From Terriglobia bacterium (GTDB lineage: Bacteria; Acidobacteriota; Terriglobia; Bryobacterales; Bryobacteraceae): a stretch of DNA of 41,316 bases. Position 1 is the stretch's first letter. Every line of letters begins with the position of its first letter. The notes under the pieces are model-generated. The model was given only the letters and a program-made list of their open reading frames with translations, did no database searches and was not told the origin of the DNA. The stretch covers positions 1-41,316 of the forward strand of contig JAIQFL010000063.1 in assembly GCA_020073365.1 (NCBI GenBank), given 5' to 3'. The translations under genes and the position numbers were made by a program. Positions 6,929 to 15,679 of the stretch are shown in pieces.

Positions 6929-6960
6929 GGTAGGTCCCCGGCCGGTCTCAGACCTGCCCT
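6927..6960 (+). terminator. Hairpin after the 151-aa gene, arms like those at 4885-4910
   Basis: AGGGTAGGTC (6927-6936) pairs with GACCTGCCCT (6951-6960) with one G-T wobble and a 14-nt loop. The right arm is identical to that of the terminator at 4901-4910, but no T-run follows. It begins within the stop codon of the gene. Confidence 0.55.
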
Positions 6961-7175
6961 AACTGACTTGGCTAACTTATTTGCCTAACTGACCGCGCTA
7001 CAGCTTTGCACTGAGGATTTCGCAAACACGGTTAAGTTTTCGAAGTCCGTCGAGTACCGCAGCCAGCCCACTGGCGGTCGGGGCTCTATAAGTAGCGGCT
7101 TGCCGAGCCCGACCGTAAGTAAGGAACGGTCCACCGGAACAGGTGACCGAACCCTTGAGATAGCGTTGAGGCAAT

Positions 7176-7358
7176 CTAGCTGGCTGAAGTGGCCGCTGCG
7201 GCGAGTTGAGTGTTAGTAGCCGTCCAAATCGTGTTGATGCTGCCGCCGGCACCAATGAAAAGAGCTGCCGAAGCCAGGGCGACGAAGGCCAACAGAAGGG
7301 TGTACTCGACCAGGTCTTGGCCGCGTTCATCAGTCCAGAGATTTCGAAGTAACGTCAT
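7176..7358 (-). CDS. Flp/Fap-type pilin subunit
   Basis: A 60-residue pilin of the Flp (type IVb, tad) family. It has a short basic leader (MTLLRNLWTDERG), then the hallmark QDLVEYTLLLAFVALASAALF, in which the Glu is the E5-equivalent of the mature pilin, and a small Gly/Ala/Thr-rich tail. Processing by a TadV-type prepilin peptidase would be expected after the Gly of DERG. A Shine-Dalgarno (AGGAG, 10 nt upstream on the minus strand) supports the start. No tad/cpa secretion genes lie in the window, so this is an orphan pilin gene whose machinery must be elsewhere. Confidence 0.92.
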   Translation of the reverse strand: MTLLRNLWTDERGQDLVEYTLLLAFVALASAALFIGAGGSINTIWTATNTQLAAAATSAS

Positions 7359-8079
7359 GTTTTTCTCGCTCCTGCGCTAAAGATTGGTCGCCGTTTGCCT
7401 TTTGGCCACTTGCTGTTTTGGCGACCCGTAAGCAGTATCGCGTCAATCTCCAGCGATTTTCGAGTCATGCCGGTACGGGGACGGTATCAAAAACCGGAAT
7501 TAGTTGGTAGCGTACTACCTTCCGCGCCTGGTACCGCGCGCGGGCTCCGGCGATCCGTAGGCCGGCCATCGATTTCACACTCAGAGATCGGAGAGTTGAT
7601 ACCAGGTTAGTGAAATAGGAAACCTTGGGTGGGTTTCCCTCCTTGACGGGAGCCTTCCGAAGCCAGTATCCCTGACGAATCCCATCGATCATTTCGGGGC
7701 TCCAGCAGGGCACCACTGTGGTGGGGGTCTGGCCCGCCTCCTTCCAAATCCAGATGAGAATCTCGTAGCCCCTCAGCTCCGGATAGGCCATTCCATTTGG
7801 CCGGGTTACAGTCTTGATGCCCCCCACCTGGTTCAGCCACTTGCATGCCTCGACGACGACCGCCTTGCGAAAAGGGGAGGAGTCGAAAGGAAAGGGAAAT
7901 GCGGCCACGCCGCATCCGCCTCGGTGCGGACTCCACAGCATACCTCCCCCACGATGTGCCTGCAACCAGCCCGATGTGGAAAGATTCTACATTTGCGCCG
8001 CACCGGAGTGTGCGAAAATGTCCACACGGTAGAACAATTGAGAACTCAGAGGGGGCTGTTGAATGGGAGCCGTCAGCCG
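7359..8079. other. Stretch between the pilin and hydrolase genes, no confident gene
   Basis: Apart from the weak minus-strand open frame at 7465-7965 (listed separately), nothing protein-like is seen. Bases 8000-8080 could hold the 5' leader of the hydrolase. Confidence 0.4.
7465..7965 (-). CDS. Hypothetical protein or gene remnant
   Basis: An open frame of up to 166 codons. The middle ~100 residues look like real protein: FRKAVVVEACKWLNQVGG, PELRGYEILIWIWKEAG, PCWSPEMIDGIRQGYWLRK and KVSYFTNLVSTL. The N-terminal ~30 residues (Gly/Arg/Pro-rich) and the last ~40 look like read-through. I recognise no family. The Trp-rich helical pattern could be part of a replication or phage-type protein, but that is a guess. 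No ribosome site or promoter was seen. It may be a decayed insertion between the pilin and hydrolase genes. Confidence 0.35.
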   Translation of the reverse strand: MQAHRGGGMLWSPHRGGCGVAAFPFPFDSSPFRKAVVVEACKWLNQVGGIKTVTRPNGMAYPELRGYEILIWIWKEAGQTPTTVVPCWSPEMIDGIRQGYWLRKAPVKEGNPPKVSYFTNLVSTLRSLSVKSMAGLRIAGARARYQARKVVRYQLIPVFDTVPVPA

Positions 8080-8835
8080 TTGGTCAAGGACAAGGCTGCA
8101 AGCCATCTACCCATTTGGCAGGAGACGCTGTTCGGAATCGAGCTTCTTCTCCTGCATGCGGCACCTATCTATTACGGTTTTGGAGCGCCGCACGGGGACG
8201 ACTCGGCCGTAGTCCTCATCCCCGGTTTTCTCCTGACCGACCTGTACCTGGTGGAAATGTACGGCTGGCTGCAGAGAATCGGCTACCAGCCGTACGTCTC
8301 CGGGATTGGTCTCAATGCCGAGTGCCCCAATCTCCTGATCCGGCGCCGACTCACTGAGACCATCGAACGCGCACGCCGCCAGACCGGCCGAAAAATCCAC
8401 CTGATCGGACACAGCCTGGGCGGCGTTCTGGCCCGTTCGGTGGCCGGTGATCGGCCGGAAGACATCGCATCGGTGATCACCCTGGGCGCCCCGTTCCGTG
8501 GAACGGTGGTGCATCCAACCATCCTGCAGGCAGTCGAAGTGGTGCGCCAGCAGATTCGCCAGAACCAGGGCCACTCGGTCCTGCCGGACTGCTATTCAGG
8601 CCGCTGCACCTGCGCTTTTGTCGATTCCCTGCGCCGCGATCTGCCTGCCACCGTGGCCGAAACCGCCATCTACACGCGCAACGACGGCCTCGTAGACTGG
8701 CGCTACTGCATCACGGGGAATCCGGATGTCGATTTCGGGGTCTCGGGCACCCACGTGGGTCTGGCGTTTAATCCTACTGCGTACAGCATCATTGCGAAAC
8801 GCCTGGCCGCAACTCACTCTCTTCCATCGGCCTGA
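8080..8835 (+). CDS. Alpha/beta hydrolase (lipase/esterase-like)
   Basis: About 251 residues from TTG 8080. The fold markers are a strand-turn [12 protein letters not shown] (oxyanion region) and the nucleophile elbow HLIGHSLGG with the catalytic Ser, followed by [12 protein letters not shown], a sequence typical of triacylglycerol-lipase-like enzymes. Candidate acid and base are the Asp in NDGLVDW and the His in SGTHVGL. There is no clear signal peptide. The frame is open back to ATG 7924, but the peptide before residue ~50 is unlike protein. TTG 8080 (GGGAG at 8065-8069), TTG 8059 and GTG 8008 are possible starts. Its 3' end overlaps the convergent isocitrate lyase gene by 47 bp. Substrate unknown. 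Confidence 0.8.
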   Translation: MVKDKAASHLPIWQETLFGIELLLLHAAPIYYGFGAPHGDDSAVVLIPGFLLTDLYLVEMYGWLQRIGYQPYVSGIGLNAECPNLLIRRRLTETIERARRQTGRKIHLIGHSLGGVLARSVAGDRPEDIASVITLGAPFRGTVVHPTILQAVEVVRQQIRQNQGHSVLPDCYSGRCTCAFVDSLRRDLPATVAETAIYTRNDGLVDWRYCITGNPDVDFGVSGTHVGLAFNPTAYSIIAKRLAATHSLPSA

Positions 8836-10129
8836 AACACTGGACACCTTCGGTGGCCGGCACAAACTGCGCGTTTTCCGTGGACCCCGCCAGCGCCTCG
8901 GTGGACGATTTTCCTCCAGAGATGGTCGTCTGGACGGCATCGAAGTAGCCGGTCCCCACGAACCTCTGGTGCCGTACGGCCGAATATCCATGGGCATCGG
9001 CGAGCGCGAATTCCTTTTCCTGTAGCCGCACGTAAGCGCTCATACCGGCTCGCGCGTAGTCGTGCGCCAGTTCGAACATCCCCAGATTGAGCGAGTGGAA
9101 TCCCGCCAGCGTGACGAATTGATACTTGTACCCGAGTTCGCCCAGTTGCGCCTGGAAATGGGAGATCTGGTGCTCGCTCAACTTCTTCTTCCAGTGGAAC
9201 GAGGGCGAGCAGTTGTAAGCCAGCAGCTTGCCCGGATACTGAGCGTGGATGGCCTGGGCAAACTGGCGTGCCGCTTCCAGGTTCGGTTCGGACGTCTCGC
9301 ACCAGATCATGTCGGCATAGGGGGCATAGGCCAAGCCGCGTGAGATGGCCGCGGGGAGCCCGCCACGGTAGTAGAAGAAGCCCTCTTCGGTTTTTCCGCC
9401 CGTCAGAAACGGATGGTCGCGGGGGTCCACGTCGCTCAGCAGGAGGCCTGCCGAATCGGCGTCGGTGCGGGCGATCAGGATGGTGGGAACACCCAGCACA
9501 TCGGCGGCCAGACGCGCGGCCACCAGCTTCTGCACGAACTCGCGGATGGGCACTACGACCTTGCCACCCATATGTCCGCACTTCTTGGCGGAGGAAAGTT
9601 GATCTTCAAAATGGACCGCGGCGGCGCCGGCTTCGATCATGGCCTTCATCAGCTCGAAGGCGTTTAACGGACCGCCAAAGCCGGCTTCGGCATCGGCCAC
9701 GATCGGGGCCAACCAGTAAAGTCCGGTTTTTCCATCGGCGTTCGAGATCTGGTCGGCCCGCAGCAGGGCGTTGTTAATCCCACGAACCAGCGTAGGCACG
9801 CTGTTGACGGGATAGAGGCTCTGATCCGGATACATCTGACCCGCCAGGTTGGCGTCGCCCGCCACCTGCCAGCCGCTGACATAGATCGCCTTCAAACCGG
9901 CCTGTACCTGTTCCACCGCCTGGTTGCCCGTGAGGGCGCCCAGGCTCCTCACATACGCGTCGGTGTGCAAAAGCTTCCACAAGCGCTCGGCGCCCAGTGT
10001 CGCGAGTGTGTGCTCGATCCGTACGGAGGGCCGCAGCCGTGCCACATCCTGCGGGGTGTAGGGCCGCGCGATGCCCTTCCAGCGCGGTTGGTGATTCCAG
10101 GTGTTGAATTGTTCTTCGTTTCCGGTCAT
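8789..10129 (-). CDS. aceA: Isocitrate lyase
   Basis: A 446-residue isocitrate lyase: cleaves isocitrate to succinate and glyoxylate, the first step of the glyoxylate shunt, in the cytoplasm. The signature KKCGHMGGK with the catalytic Cys (C184) is present, as are the Mg/substrate residues in [13 protein letters not shown] and VHFEDQ, the TLILARTD-like strand ([11 protein letters not shown]), the [11 protein letters not shown] active-site loop and a C-terminus near GSTENAQF. The frame is open to 10321, but the extra 64 residues are translated from a palindromic repeat. ATG 10129 with GAAGGA five bases ahead is the clear start. It is divergent from malate synthase, and its last 47 bp overlap the convergent hydrolase gene. 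Confidence 0.97.
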   Translation of the reverse strand: MTGNEEQFNTWNHQPRWKGIARPYTPQDVARLRPSVRIEHTLATLGAERLWKLLHTDAYVRSLGALTGNQAVEQVQAGLKAIYVSGWQVAGDANLAGQMYPDQSLYPVNSVPTLVRGINNALLRADQISNADGKTGLYWLAPIVADAEAGFGGPLNAFELMKAMIEAGAAAVHFEDQLSSAKKCGHMGGKVVVPIREFVQKLVAARLAADVLGVPTILIARTDADSAGLLLSDVDPRDHPFLTGGKTEEGFFYYRGGLPAAISRGLAYAPYADMIWCETSEPNLEAARQFAQAIHAQYPGKLLAYNCSPSFHWKKKLSEHQISHFQAQLGELGYKYQFVTLAGFHSLNLGMFELAHDYARAGMSAYVRLQEKEFALADAHGYSAVRHQRFVGTGYFDAVQTTISGGKSSTEALAGSTENAQFVPATEGVQCFRPMEESELRPGVSQ

Positions 10130-10147
10130 TAGTTCCTTCTGTCTCTC

Positions 10148-10214
10148 TGTGGCACGGCACTCCTGCCTGCGTGTCCTTTCGAAACGTAACACAGGCAAGA
10201 ATGCCCGTGCCACA
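10148..10214. repeat. Imperfect palindromic repeat in the aceA-aceB intergenic region
   Basis: TGTGGCA (10148-10154) pairs with TGCCACA (10208-10214). The pairing continues imperfectly inward (GGCACTCCTGCCTGCGTGT against ACACAGGCAAGAATGCC). The type, with arms around CAGGCAAGAATGCC and GTGCCACA, is one I remember as a frequent intergenic repeat in Acidobacteria genomes. It lies within the 5' region of both divergent genes. Confidence 0.6.
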
Positions 10215-10311
10215 CGCCTGGTGCCCAGCGGGCGACTCGTCCGGATCGGACCAGTTCGGAGGCGCGCCACCCCAGCTTGCGCTACGATCGTTTCGAAGAA
10301 GGAGTTATTCT

Positions 10312-11886
10312 GTGATTGCAACCCAACCCGATCCCGTACGGATTATGGCGCCAGTGACCCAGACGCAGGATGAAATCCTGACGCCCGAGGCCGTTCGGTT
10401 TCTCGTGAAACTATCCACCAAGTTTGAGTCCCGCCGCCGGCGGTTGCTGGAAGCCCGGCATACCCGCCAGCGGGAGATCGACGAAGGCTGGCAACCCGAT
10501 TTTCCGGCGGAAACGGCCGAGATCCGCAGAGCATCCTGGAAGGTAGCACCGATCCCCGCCGATCTCATGGACCGGCGTGTGGAGATCACCGGGCCCACCG
10601 ACCGCAAGATGATCATCAACGCCCTGAACTCGGGCGCCAGCGTTTTCATGGCGGACTTCGAGGATTCTAACTCGCCAACGTGGAAGAATATCATCGAGGG
10701 TCAGATCAACCTGCGGGATGCGGTGAATGGGACGATCACTTACACGAGCCCCGAGGGTAAATACTACGAGCCGTGTGAGAATCCGGCTGTCCTCATGGTG
10801 CGGCCACGCGGCTGGCACCTCGTGGAGAAGCATTTCCTGGTAGATGGAGAGCCGATATCGGCCTCCTTGTTCGATTTCGGACTCTTCTTCTTTCACAACG
10901 CGCGCAACCTGATCCGCAATGGGACGGGGCCGTACTTCTACCTGCCGAAACTGGAGAGCCGCCATGAGGCGCGGCTTTGGAATGCCGTGTTCCTGGCCGC
11001 ACAGGATCAACTCGGTATCTCCCGAGGCACTATCCGGGCAACTGTGCTCATCGAAACCATTCTCGCCGCGTTCGAAATGGATGAGATCCTCTGGGAGCTG
11101 CGGGAGCACTCTGCCGGCTTAAACTGCGGGCGATGGGATTACATCTTCAGCTACATCAAGAAATTCCGCAACCACCCGGAGTGCGTTCTGCCCGACCGAT
11201 CGCAGGTCACCATGACTAAGCCGTTTCTGGCCTCCTATGTGGAGTTGCTGGTGGCCACCTGCCACCGCCGCGGCGCCCACGCCATGGGCGGCATGGCTGC
11301 CCAGATTCCCATAAAGAGCGATCCGGAAGCTAACCGAGCGGCGCTGGCCCGCGTTCGCGAAGACAAATTGCGCGAGGTCTGGGCGGGCCACGATGGCACC
11401 TGGGTTGCCCACCCCGGCCTGGTTCCATTGGCGCGGCAGACCTTCGATACCTACATGCCTTTCCCCAACCAGTTGGACCGGCAAGTTTCATCCAACACCA
11501 CCGCCGGCCACCTGCTCCTGACGCCGCACGGGACCATCACGTCGGACGGTCTGGCCATTAACCTGGACGTCGGCCTGCGCTACCTGGCGGCTTGGCTGGA
11601 TGGCAATGGCTGCGTGCCGATTTACAACCTGATGGAAGATGCCGCTACCGCCGAGATCTGCCGCGCGCAGGTCTGGCAGTGGATCCAGCACGGCGCCGTG
11701 CTGCAGGACAAGCGCGTAATCACGCATTCGCTGGTGCACGACGAGATCGGGCGCACGGTGGAGAAACTCCGAGGCCAGGTACCGGAACACCAGCTTGCCA
11801 AGGCAGCGTACCTTTACAACGAGATGCTCGCCGATCACGAATTTCCGGAATTCCTGACGCTGCGGGCCTACGACTACCTGGACTAG
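10312..11886 (+). CDS. aceB: Malate synthase (A type)
   Basis: 524 residues, normal for malate synthase A, which condenses glyoxylate with acetyl-CoA to malate (second glyoxylate-shunt step, cytoplasm). Recognisable parts are [20 protein letters not shown], the catalytic-core strand [51 protein letters not shown] (substrate-binding Glu), and the signature region [19 protein letters not shown] followed by AHAMGGMAA. The start is GTG 10312, set by AGAAGGAG (10297-10304) seven bases ahead; ATG 10345 is the alternative. The open frame before 10312 is repeat-derived. It is divergent from aceA, so the two shunt genes share a ~180-bp control region. Confidence 0.97.
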   Translation: MIATQPDPVRIMAPVTQTQDEILTPEAVRFLVKLSTKFESRRRRLLEARHTRQREIDEGWQPDFPAETAEIRRASWKVAPIPADLMDRRVEITGPTDRKMIINALNSGASVFMADFEDSNSPTWKNIIEGQINLRDAVNGTITYTSPEGKYYEPCENPAVLMVRPRGWHLVEKHFLVDGEPISASLFDFGLFFFHNARNLIRNGTGPYFYLPKLESRHEARLWNAVFLAAQDQLGISRGTIRATVLIETILAAFEMDEILWELREHSAGLNCGRWDYIFSYIKKFRNHPECVLPDRSQVTMTKPFLASYVELLVATCHRRGAHAMGGMAAQIPIKSDPEANRAALARVREDKLREVWAGHDGTWVAHPGLVPLARQTFDTYMPFPNQLDRQVSSNTTAGHLLLTPHGTITSDGLAINLDVGLRYLAAWLDGNGCVPIYNLMEDAATAEICRAQVWQWIQHGAVLQDKRVITHSLVHDEIGRTVEKLRGQVPEHQLAKAAYLYNEMLADHEFPEFLTLRAYDYLD

Positions 11887-11910
11887 TTCTTTGGTGGGGC
11901 GGTTCCGCCC

Positions 11911-12102
11911 AATGCCGCTTACTTGGCCCGCCAACGATCCTGCACAAATTGTGGGGCGGGCAATCCTGCCCGGAGGCGGCTTGTAGCCGGCTTGACCCGG
12001 ACGTTCGCCGCCCGCTTGGCCGCCTGAAAGGCGGCTGCAGCGAGGGTGGCTGCCCCACGACTTATGCAGACTCTGTTGCACCTCGCCAAAGTAAGCGGCA
12101 TT
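11911..12102. repeat. Nested palindromic (MITE-like) intergenic element
   Basis: The outer arms AATGCCGCTTACTTGGC (11911-11927) and GCCAAAGTAAGCGGCATT (12085-12102) are inverted copies with one extra A. The next pair, CTGCACAAATTGTGGGGC (11940-11957) and GCCCCACGACTTATGCAG (12052-12069), matches at 15 of 18. Inside are two perfect small hairpins: CGGGCA/TGCCCG (11957-11972) and GCCGCCT/AGGCGGC (12019-12035). It has no coding content and looks like a small non-autonomous mobile or folded repeat filling the gap between aceB and the next gene. Confidence 0.65.
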
Positions 12103-12130
12103 GCGCGCGTGATAACATTCCCATTGGGTC

Positions 12131-14011
12131 ATGCGAGCCGTTGATTCAGTCTTCATGGCGCTTGCCCTGCCCGCAATCGCCGCTACCCCTGTTACCTTCA
12201 ATCAGCAGATCGCTCCCATCGTGTACCATAACTGCTCGCCCTGTCATCGGCCCGGTGAGGCAGCGCCATTCTCTCTCCTCAACTATGACGACGTGAAACG
12301 TCACGCCGCCCAGATTGCCGCGGTAACCAAACGCCGCTACATGCCTCCGTGGCTTCCCGAGCCCGGCCACGGCGATTTCGCCGAAGAACGCCGCCTGACC
12401 GCCGCCCAGATCCAGCTCATTGAGGACTGGGTCAGCCAGGGCTCTCCCCTGGGTCCGGTCGCCCGCGCGCCGCAGCCTCCCAGGTTCCGCGATGAGTGGC
12501 AGCTCGGTACGCCCGACCCCATCCTCCGCGTCGGGCAGCCTTACGCCCTTCCCGCCGACGGGCAGGAGATTTTCTGGAATTTCATCCTGCCGGTGCCCAT
12601 CACCACCACGCGCTGGGTGAAGGCCATCGAAGTCCGGCCCGGAAATCCACGTGTCTTCCATCATGCCAACGTGATTATCGACCGCTCGCGGTCGTCGCGC
12701 CGCCAGGAGCGAGTCCCCGGCGCCGGCTTCCCTGGCATGGACCTGGCGGTCGAGGAAGAGACCTTCGACCCCGACGGCCACTTCCTCTCCTGGAAGCCCG
12801 GCAGTGAGCCGGTGGTCGAGCCCGACGGCATGGCCTGGCGCGCCGATCCCGGCATGGACCTCGTGCTGAACGTGCATCTCCGGCCCAACGGCAAGCCCGA
12901 AACTGTCAGCCCGATGATCGGTATCTACTTCACCAGCCAGCCGAAGCGGAAGTTCCCCATGCTGCTGCAGCTCGAGCACGATGGCATCATCGACATCCCG
13001 CCCGGCGCCAAGGACTATCTCATCTCGGACGACGTCAAGCTCCCGCTGGATGTCCTCGTTCTCGCCATCTATCCCCACGCGCACTATCTCGGCAAACTGC
13101 TGGAGGGGTACGCCACGCTGCCCGACGGCACCCGCAAATGGCTGGTCCGCATCCCCGATTGGGATCTCAACTGGCAGGGCGTCTACCGCCTGAAGGAGCC
13201 ACTCTCCCTGCCCAAGGGCACGGTCGTTTCCATGCGCTATCACTACGACAACTCCGTAGACAACGTGCGCAACCCTCACAGTCCTCCCCAGGAGGTCAAA
13301 GGCGGCAACCAGGCCACCGATGAGATGGGGCATCTTTGGCTGCAGGTCCTGCCGGTGGTTGAAGGCGATCAGCGAGCCGTGTTGCAGGAGGCGCTGATGC
13401 GGCAGCGGCTTGGGAAGTACCCCGACGATTTCAACGCGAACTTCAATCTGGGCGATGCGCTGCTTACCCAGGGGGATGCCGCCGGTGCGATTCCCTATTT
13501 CCAGGCGGCGTTCAAGGCCAATCCCACTAGTGTGGTCGCCGCCACCGAGCTGGGGGTGGCGCTGTTCAGCGCGAAGCGGCTCGCCGAAGCCCAAGATCAG
13601 TTCCAAACGGCGCTGGCGATCGACCCCGCTTACACCGACGCGCGCTTCGATCTCGCCAGCGTTGAAGCCGCGCGTGGGAAGTGGGAAGCTGCGGTAAACG
13701 AGTTCCTGCGGGTGCTCAAGGAGCGTCCCGACGACAGCAAGACCAGGCAGCATCTGGGCGATGCGATGTATTTGTGGGGAGACGAATTCGCGAAATCGGA
13801 CAACTCCGAGCAGGCGCTGTTGCGATATCGGGCCGTGCTCGAATACCGTCCTCCGGACGCCGGGTTGCACACCAAGACGGCCCTGATGCTCGCGCGGCTA
13901 GGCCGGCTTCCAGAGGCCCAGGCCGAGTTGGAGGCGGCCTTGAAAATCGATGCAAATTTCCAACCGGCCAGCCGGATGCTGAAGGATGTCCTCGCCCGCA
14001 TAAACAAGTAG
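12131..14011 (+). CDS. Exported cytochrome c / copper monooxygenase-like / TPR fusion protein
   Basis: 626 residues. A short signal peptide ends near IAATP. Residues ~20-105 are a small cytochrome-c-like domain with one heme site, CSPCH (C35, C38, H39), and a PPWLPEPGHG stretch containing possible ligands. Residues ~120-410 resemble the two-lobed ascorbate-dependent (PHM-type) copper monooxygenase: FHHAN (H177, H178), NVHL (H249), YPHAHYLG (H316, H318) and a Met in TDEMGHLW (M389), the expected order of copper ligands. Residues ~427-626 are about five TPR units (NFNLGDALLTQGD, TELGVALFSAKR). The domain mix is seen in Acidobacteria, but the substrate is unknown. It is periplasmic by inference. 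It converges with the ASPIC/UnbV gene, leaving only 6 bp between stops. Confidence 0.85.
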   Translation: MRAVDSVFMALALPAIAATPVTFNQQIAPIVYHNCSPCHRPGEAAPFSLLNYDDVKRHAAQIAAVTKRRYMPPWLPEPGHGDFAEERRLTAAQIQLIEDWVSQGSPLGPVARAPQPPRFRDEWQLGTPDPILRVGQPYALPADGQEIFWNFILPVPITTTRWVKAIEVRPGNPRVFHHANVIIDRSRSSRRQERVPGAGFPGMDLAVEEETFDPDGHFLSWKPGSEPVVEPDGMAWRADPGMDLVLNVHLRPNGKPETVSPMIGIYFTSQPKRKFPMLLQLEHDGIIDIPPGAKDYLISDDVKLPLDVLVLAIYPHAHYLGKLLEGYATLPDGTRKWLVRIPDWDLNWQGVYRLKEPLSLPKGTVVSMRYHYDNSVDNVRNPHSPPQEVKGGNQATDEMGHLWLQVLPVVEGDQRAVLQEALMRQRLGKYPDDFNANFNLGDALLTQGDAAGAIPYFQAAFKANPTSVVAATELGVALFSAKRLAEAQDQFQTALAIDPAYTDARFDLASVEAARGKWEAAVNEFLRVLKERPDDSKTRQHLGDAMYLWGDEFAKSDNSEQALLRYRAVLEYRPPDAGLHTKTALMLARLGRLPEAQAELEAALKIDANFQPASRMLKDVLARINK

Positions 14012-14017
14012 GGGTGG

Positions 14018-15679
14018 TTACTTCTCCGTTACCGTAGTGACCTGGTCCGCCTTCACGCCGGTCAGCGTCTGCACCAGGCCGCTGGACCACCGAATTTCGA
14101 TCTTCGCCACGATGGCCACAGCCCCCAGCCCGAAATGCAGCGGTCCGTCGATCGAAGACGCGTAACCCGCGGTGGTACTCATCTCGGCATATTGATTCCC
14201 GATTCGCACGCGCGCGCCGATGCCGTTGCGATTGGACTTCGTGCCCACCAGGCGCAGCTCGATCCAATGTTGGGGTTGGGGACTCGCATTCTCCCACAGC
14301 TCCGCCGGCTCTCCCAGCGCCGAAACGACGGCATCGATGCGCCCATCGCCATCGAAATCCGCGAACGCCGCGCCGCGATGTGCCTTCACCGCCGTGAGCC
14401 CGGCCTCATCGGAAACGTCGCGAAAGGCGCCGCCCGAATTGACAAACACGCTGTTCCTTTCCCTATAGACGGCCGGCTCGAACAGCTCCACGCGATCGTT
14501 CACGTGCGAGTTGGCGGTGAACAGGTCCTTCCATCCGTCGTTATTGAAATCGAACAGCCCCAGCCCCCAGCCGCTGTGCGTCACCGCCTGCGAACCCAGA
14601 CGCGAGGAATGTGTGGCATCGACGAAGCTTCCCTTACCGATGTTCCGGAACACCGGGAACGTTTCGCCCGCCAGGGCGGTGACCAAGAGGTCGGGCAGGC
14701 CGTCGTTGTCGTAATCCTTGAACTCGACGCCCATGCTGGCGACCGCCTTGCCGTCGTCGCGCAACGCCGTGCCGGCCAGGAGCGCGGCCTCCTCAAACGT
14801 TCCATTTCCCAGGTTGTGAAACAGGAAATTCGGCATGTTGTCGTTGGTGACGAAGACGTCGGTGTAACCGTCCTGATCGTAATCGGCAAATGCCACACTC
14901 ATGCCCCGGCCCGCGTACTTCGCCACGCCGGCCCGCGCCGTTACGTCCTCGAAGGTGCCGTCGCCGCGATTCCGGTACAGCGTGCTGGCCAGCCCTTCGA
15001 AGTATTTCGGATGGCAGTAGATGCGGATTCCGCGCGCGGCATCGCCGCAGAAACGGTCGTAGGCCGGTGACCACTTGGCATAATGCACCACCCACAAGTC
15101 CACCTTGCCGTCGCGGTCGTAGTCGAACCATCCCGCGGCGACGGCCCACTCGCCGCTGCGGATGCCGGCCTTCGCGGTGACGTCTTCGAAGCGCCCTCCA
15201 CCCAGGTTGTGGTACAGAGTATTGCGATTCACGCCTGCCACGAAGAGGTCCGGGCGGCCGTCGTTGTCGTAGTCAGCGGCGGCCGCGCCCATCGAGTAGC
15301 CCGCGCCCGCGACTCCTGCCTGCTCAGTCACGTCCACAAACTTCCAGTTGCCCTCGTTGTGATACAGGCGGTTCCAGTATTTGGGTGACGACTTTTCGAG
15401 CGAGGGCAGTTGGGCGCCATTCGTGAAATAGATATCCGGACGCCCGTCGCCATCGTAATCGAACACGGCGATCCCTCCCGGCATGGTCTCGATCAGGTGC
15501 TTGCGGTCAGTGGGGCTGTTTTCGAGAACAAACGAGAGTCCGGCCTGCGCGGCGATCTCACGAAAGCGGATGGGCGGAGGAGATGCAGGCGCAGCCGCGA
15601 GGAGCGCAGCGAAGGCGAGCCCTATCCATCTGCGCTTATTTTCCCGGCGGCCCAATCTGGGCCTCACGCGCCACTTCAT
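14018..15679 (-). CDS. CRTAC1-family protein with FG-GAP/VCBS repeats and ASPIC/UnbV C-terminus
   Basis: 553 residues, exported (Arg/Lys-rich start, then WIGLAFAALLAAAPAS). It carries seven calcium-type FG-GAP motifs: DYDGDGRPD, DYDNDGRPD, DYDRDGKVD, DYDQDGYTD, DYDNDGLPD, DFNNDGWKD and DFDGDGRID, which predict a seven-bladed beta-propeller. It ends in an ASPIC/UnbV domain (HWIELRLVGTKSNRNGIGA, IEIRWSSG). ATG 15679 lies inside the end of the TPR gene (44-bp overlap). A TTG a few codons later, preceded by GTGAGG, is another possible start. It is the last gene of the TonB-TPR-ASPIC operon. A role in binding extracellular or periplasmic substrate for the receptor is inferred. Confidence 0.93.
   Translation of the reverse strand: MKWRVRPRLGRRENKRRWIGLAFAALLAAAPASPPPIRFREIAAQAGLSFVLENSPTDRKHLIETMPGGIAVFDYDGDGRPDIYFTNGAQLPSLEKSSPKYWNRLYHNEGNWKFVDVTEQAGVAGAGYSMGAAAADYDNDGRPDLFVAGVNRNTLYHNLGGGRFEDVTAKAGIRSGEWAVAAGWFDYDRDGKVDLWVVHYAKWSPAYDRFCGDAARGIRIYCHPKYFEGLASTLYRNRGDGTFEDVTARAGVAKYAGRGMSVAFADYDQDGYTDVFVTNDNMPNFLFHNLGNGTFEEAALLAGTALRDDGKAVASMGVEFKDYDNDGLPDLLVTALAGETFPVFRNIGKGSFVDATHSSRLGSQAVTHSGWGLGLFDFNNDGWKDLFTANSHVNDRVELFEPAVYRERNSVFVNSGGAFRDVSDEAGLTAVKAHRGAAFADFDGDGRIDAVVSALGEPAELWENASPQPQHWIELRLVGTKSNRNGIGARVRIGNQYAEMSTTAGYASSIDGPLHFGLGAVAIVAKIEIRWSSGLVQTLTGVKADQVTTVTEK

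Noticed and set aside
10130..10321. 64-residue N-terminal extension of isocitrate lyase
   Set aside because: The peptide is translated from the palindromic repeat. ATG 10129 has a good ribosome site and the family-typical N-terminus.
12146..13870. 574-codon open frame on the minus strand
   Set aside because: It lies entirely opposite the cytochrome/TPR gene, which has clear motifs; no independent evidence.
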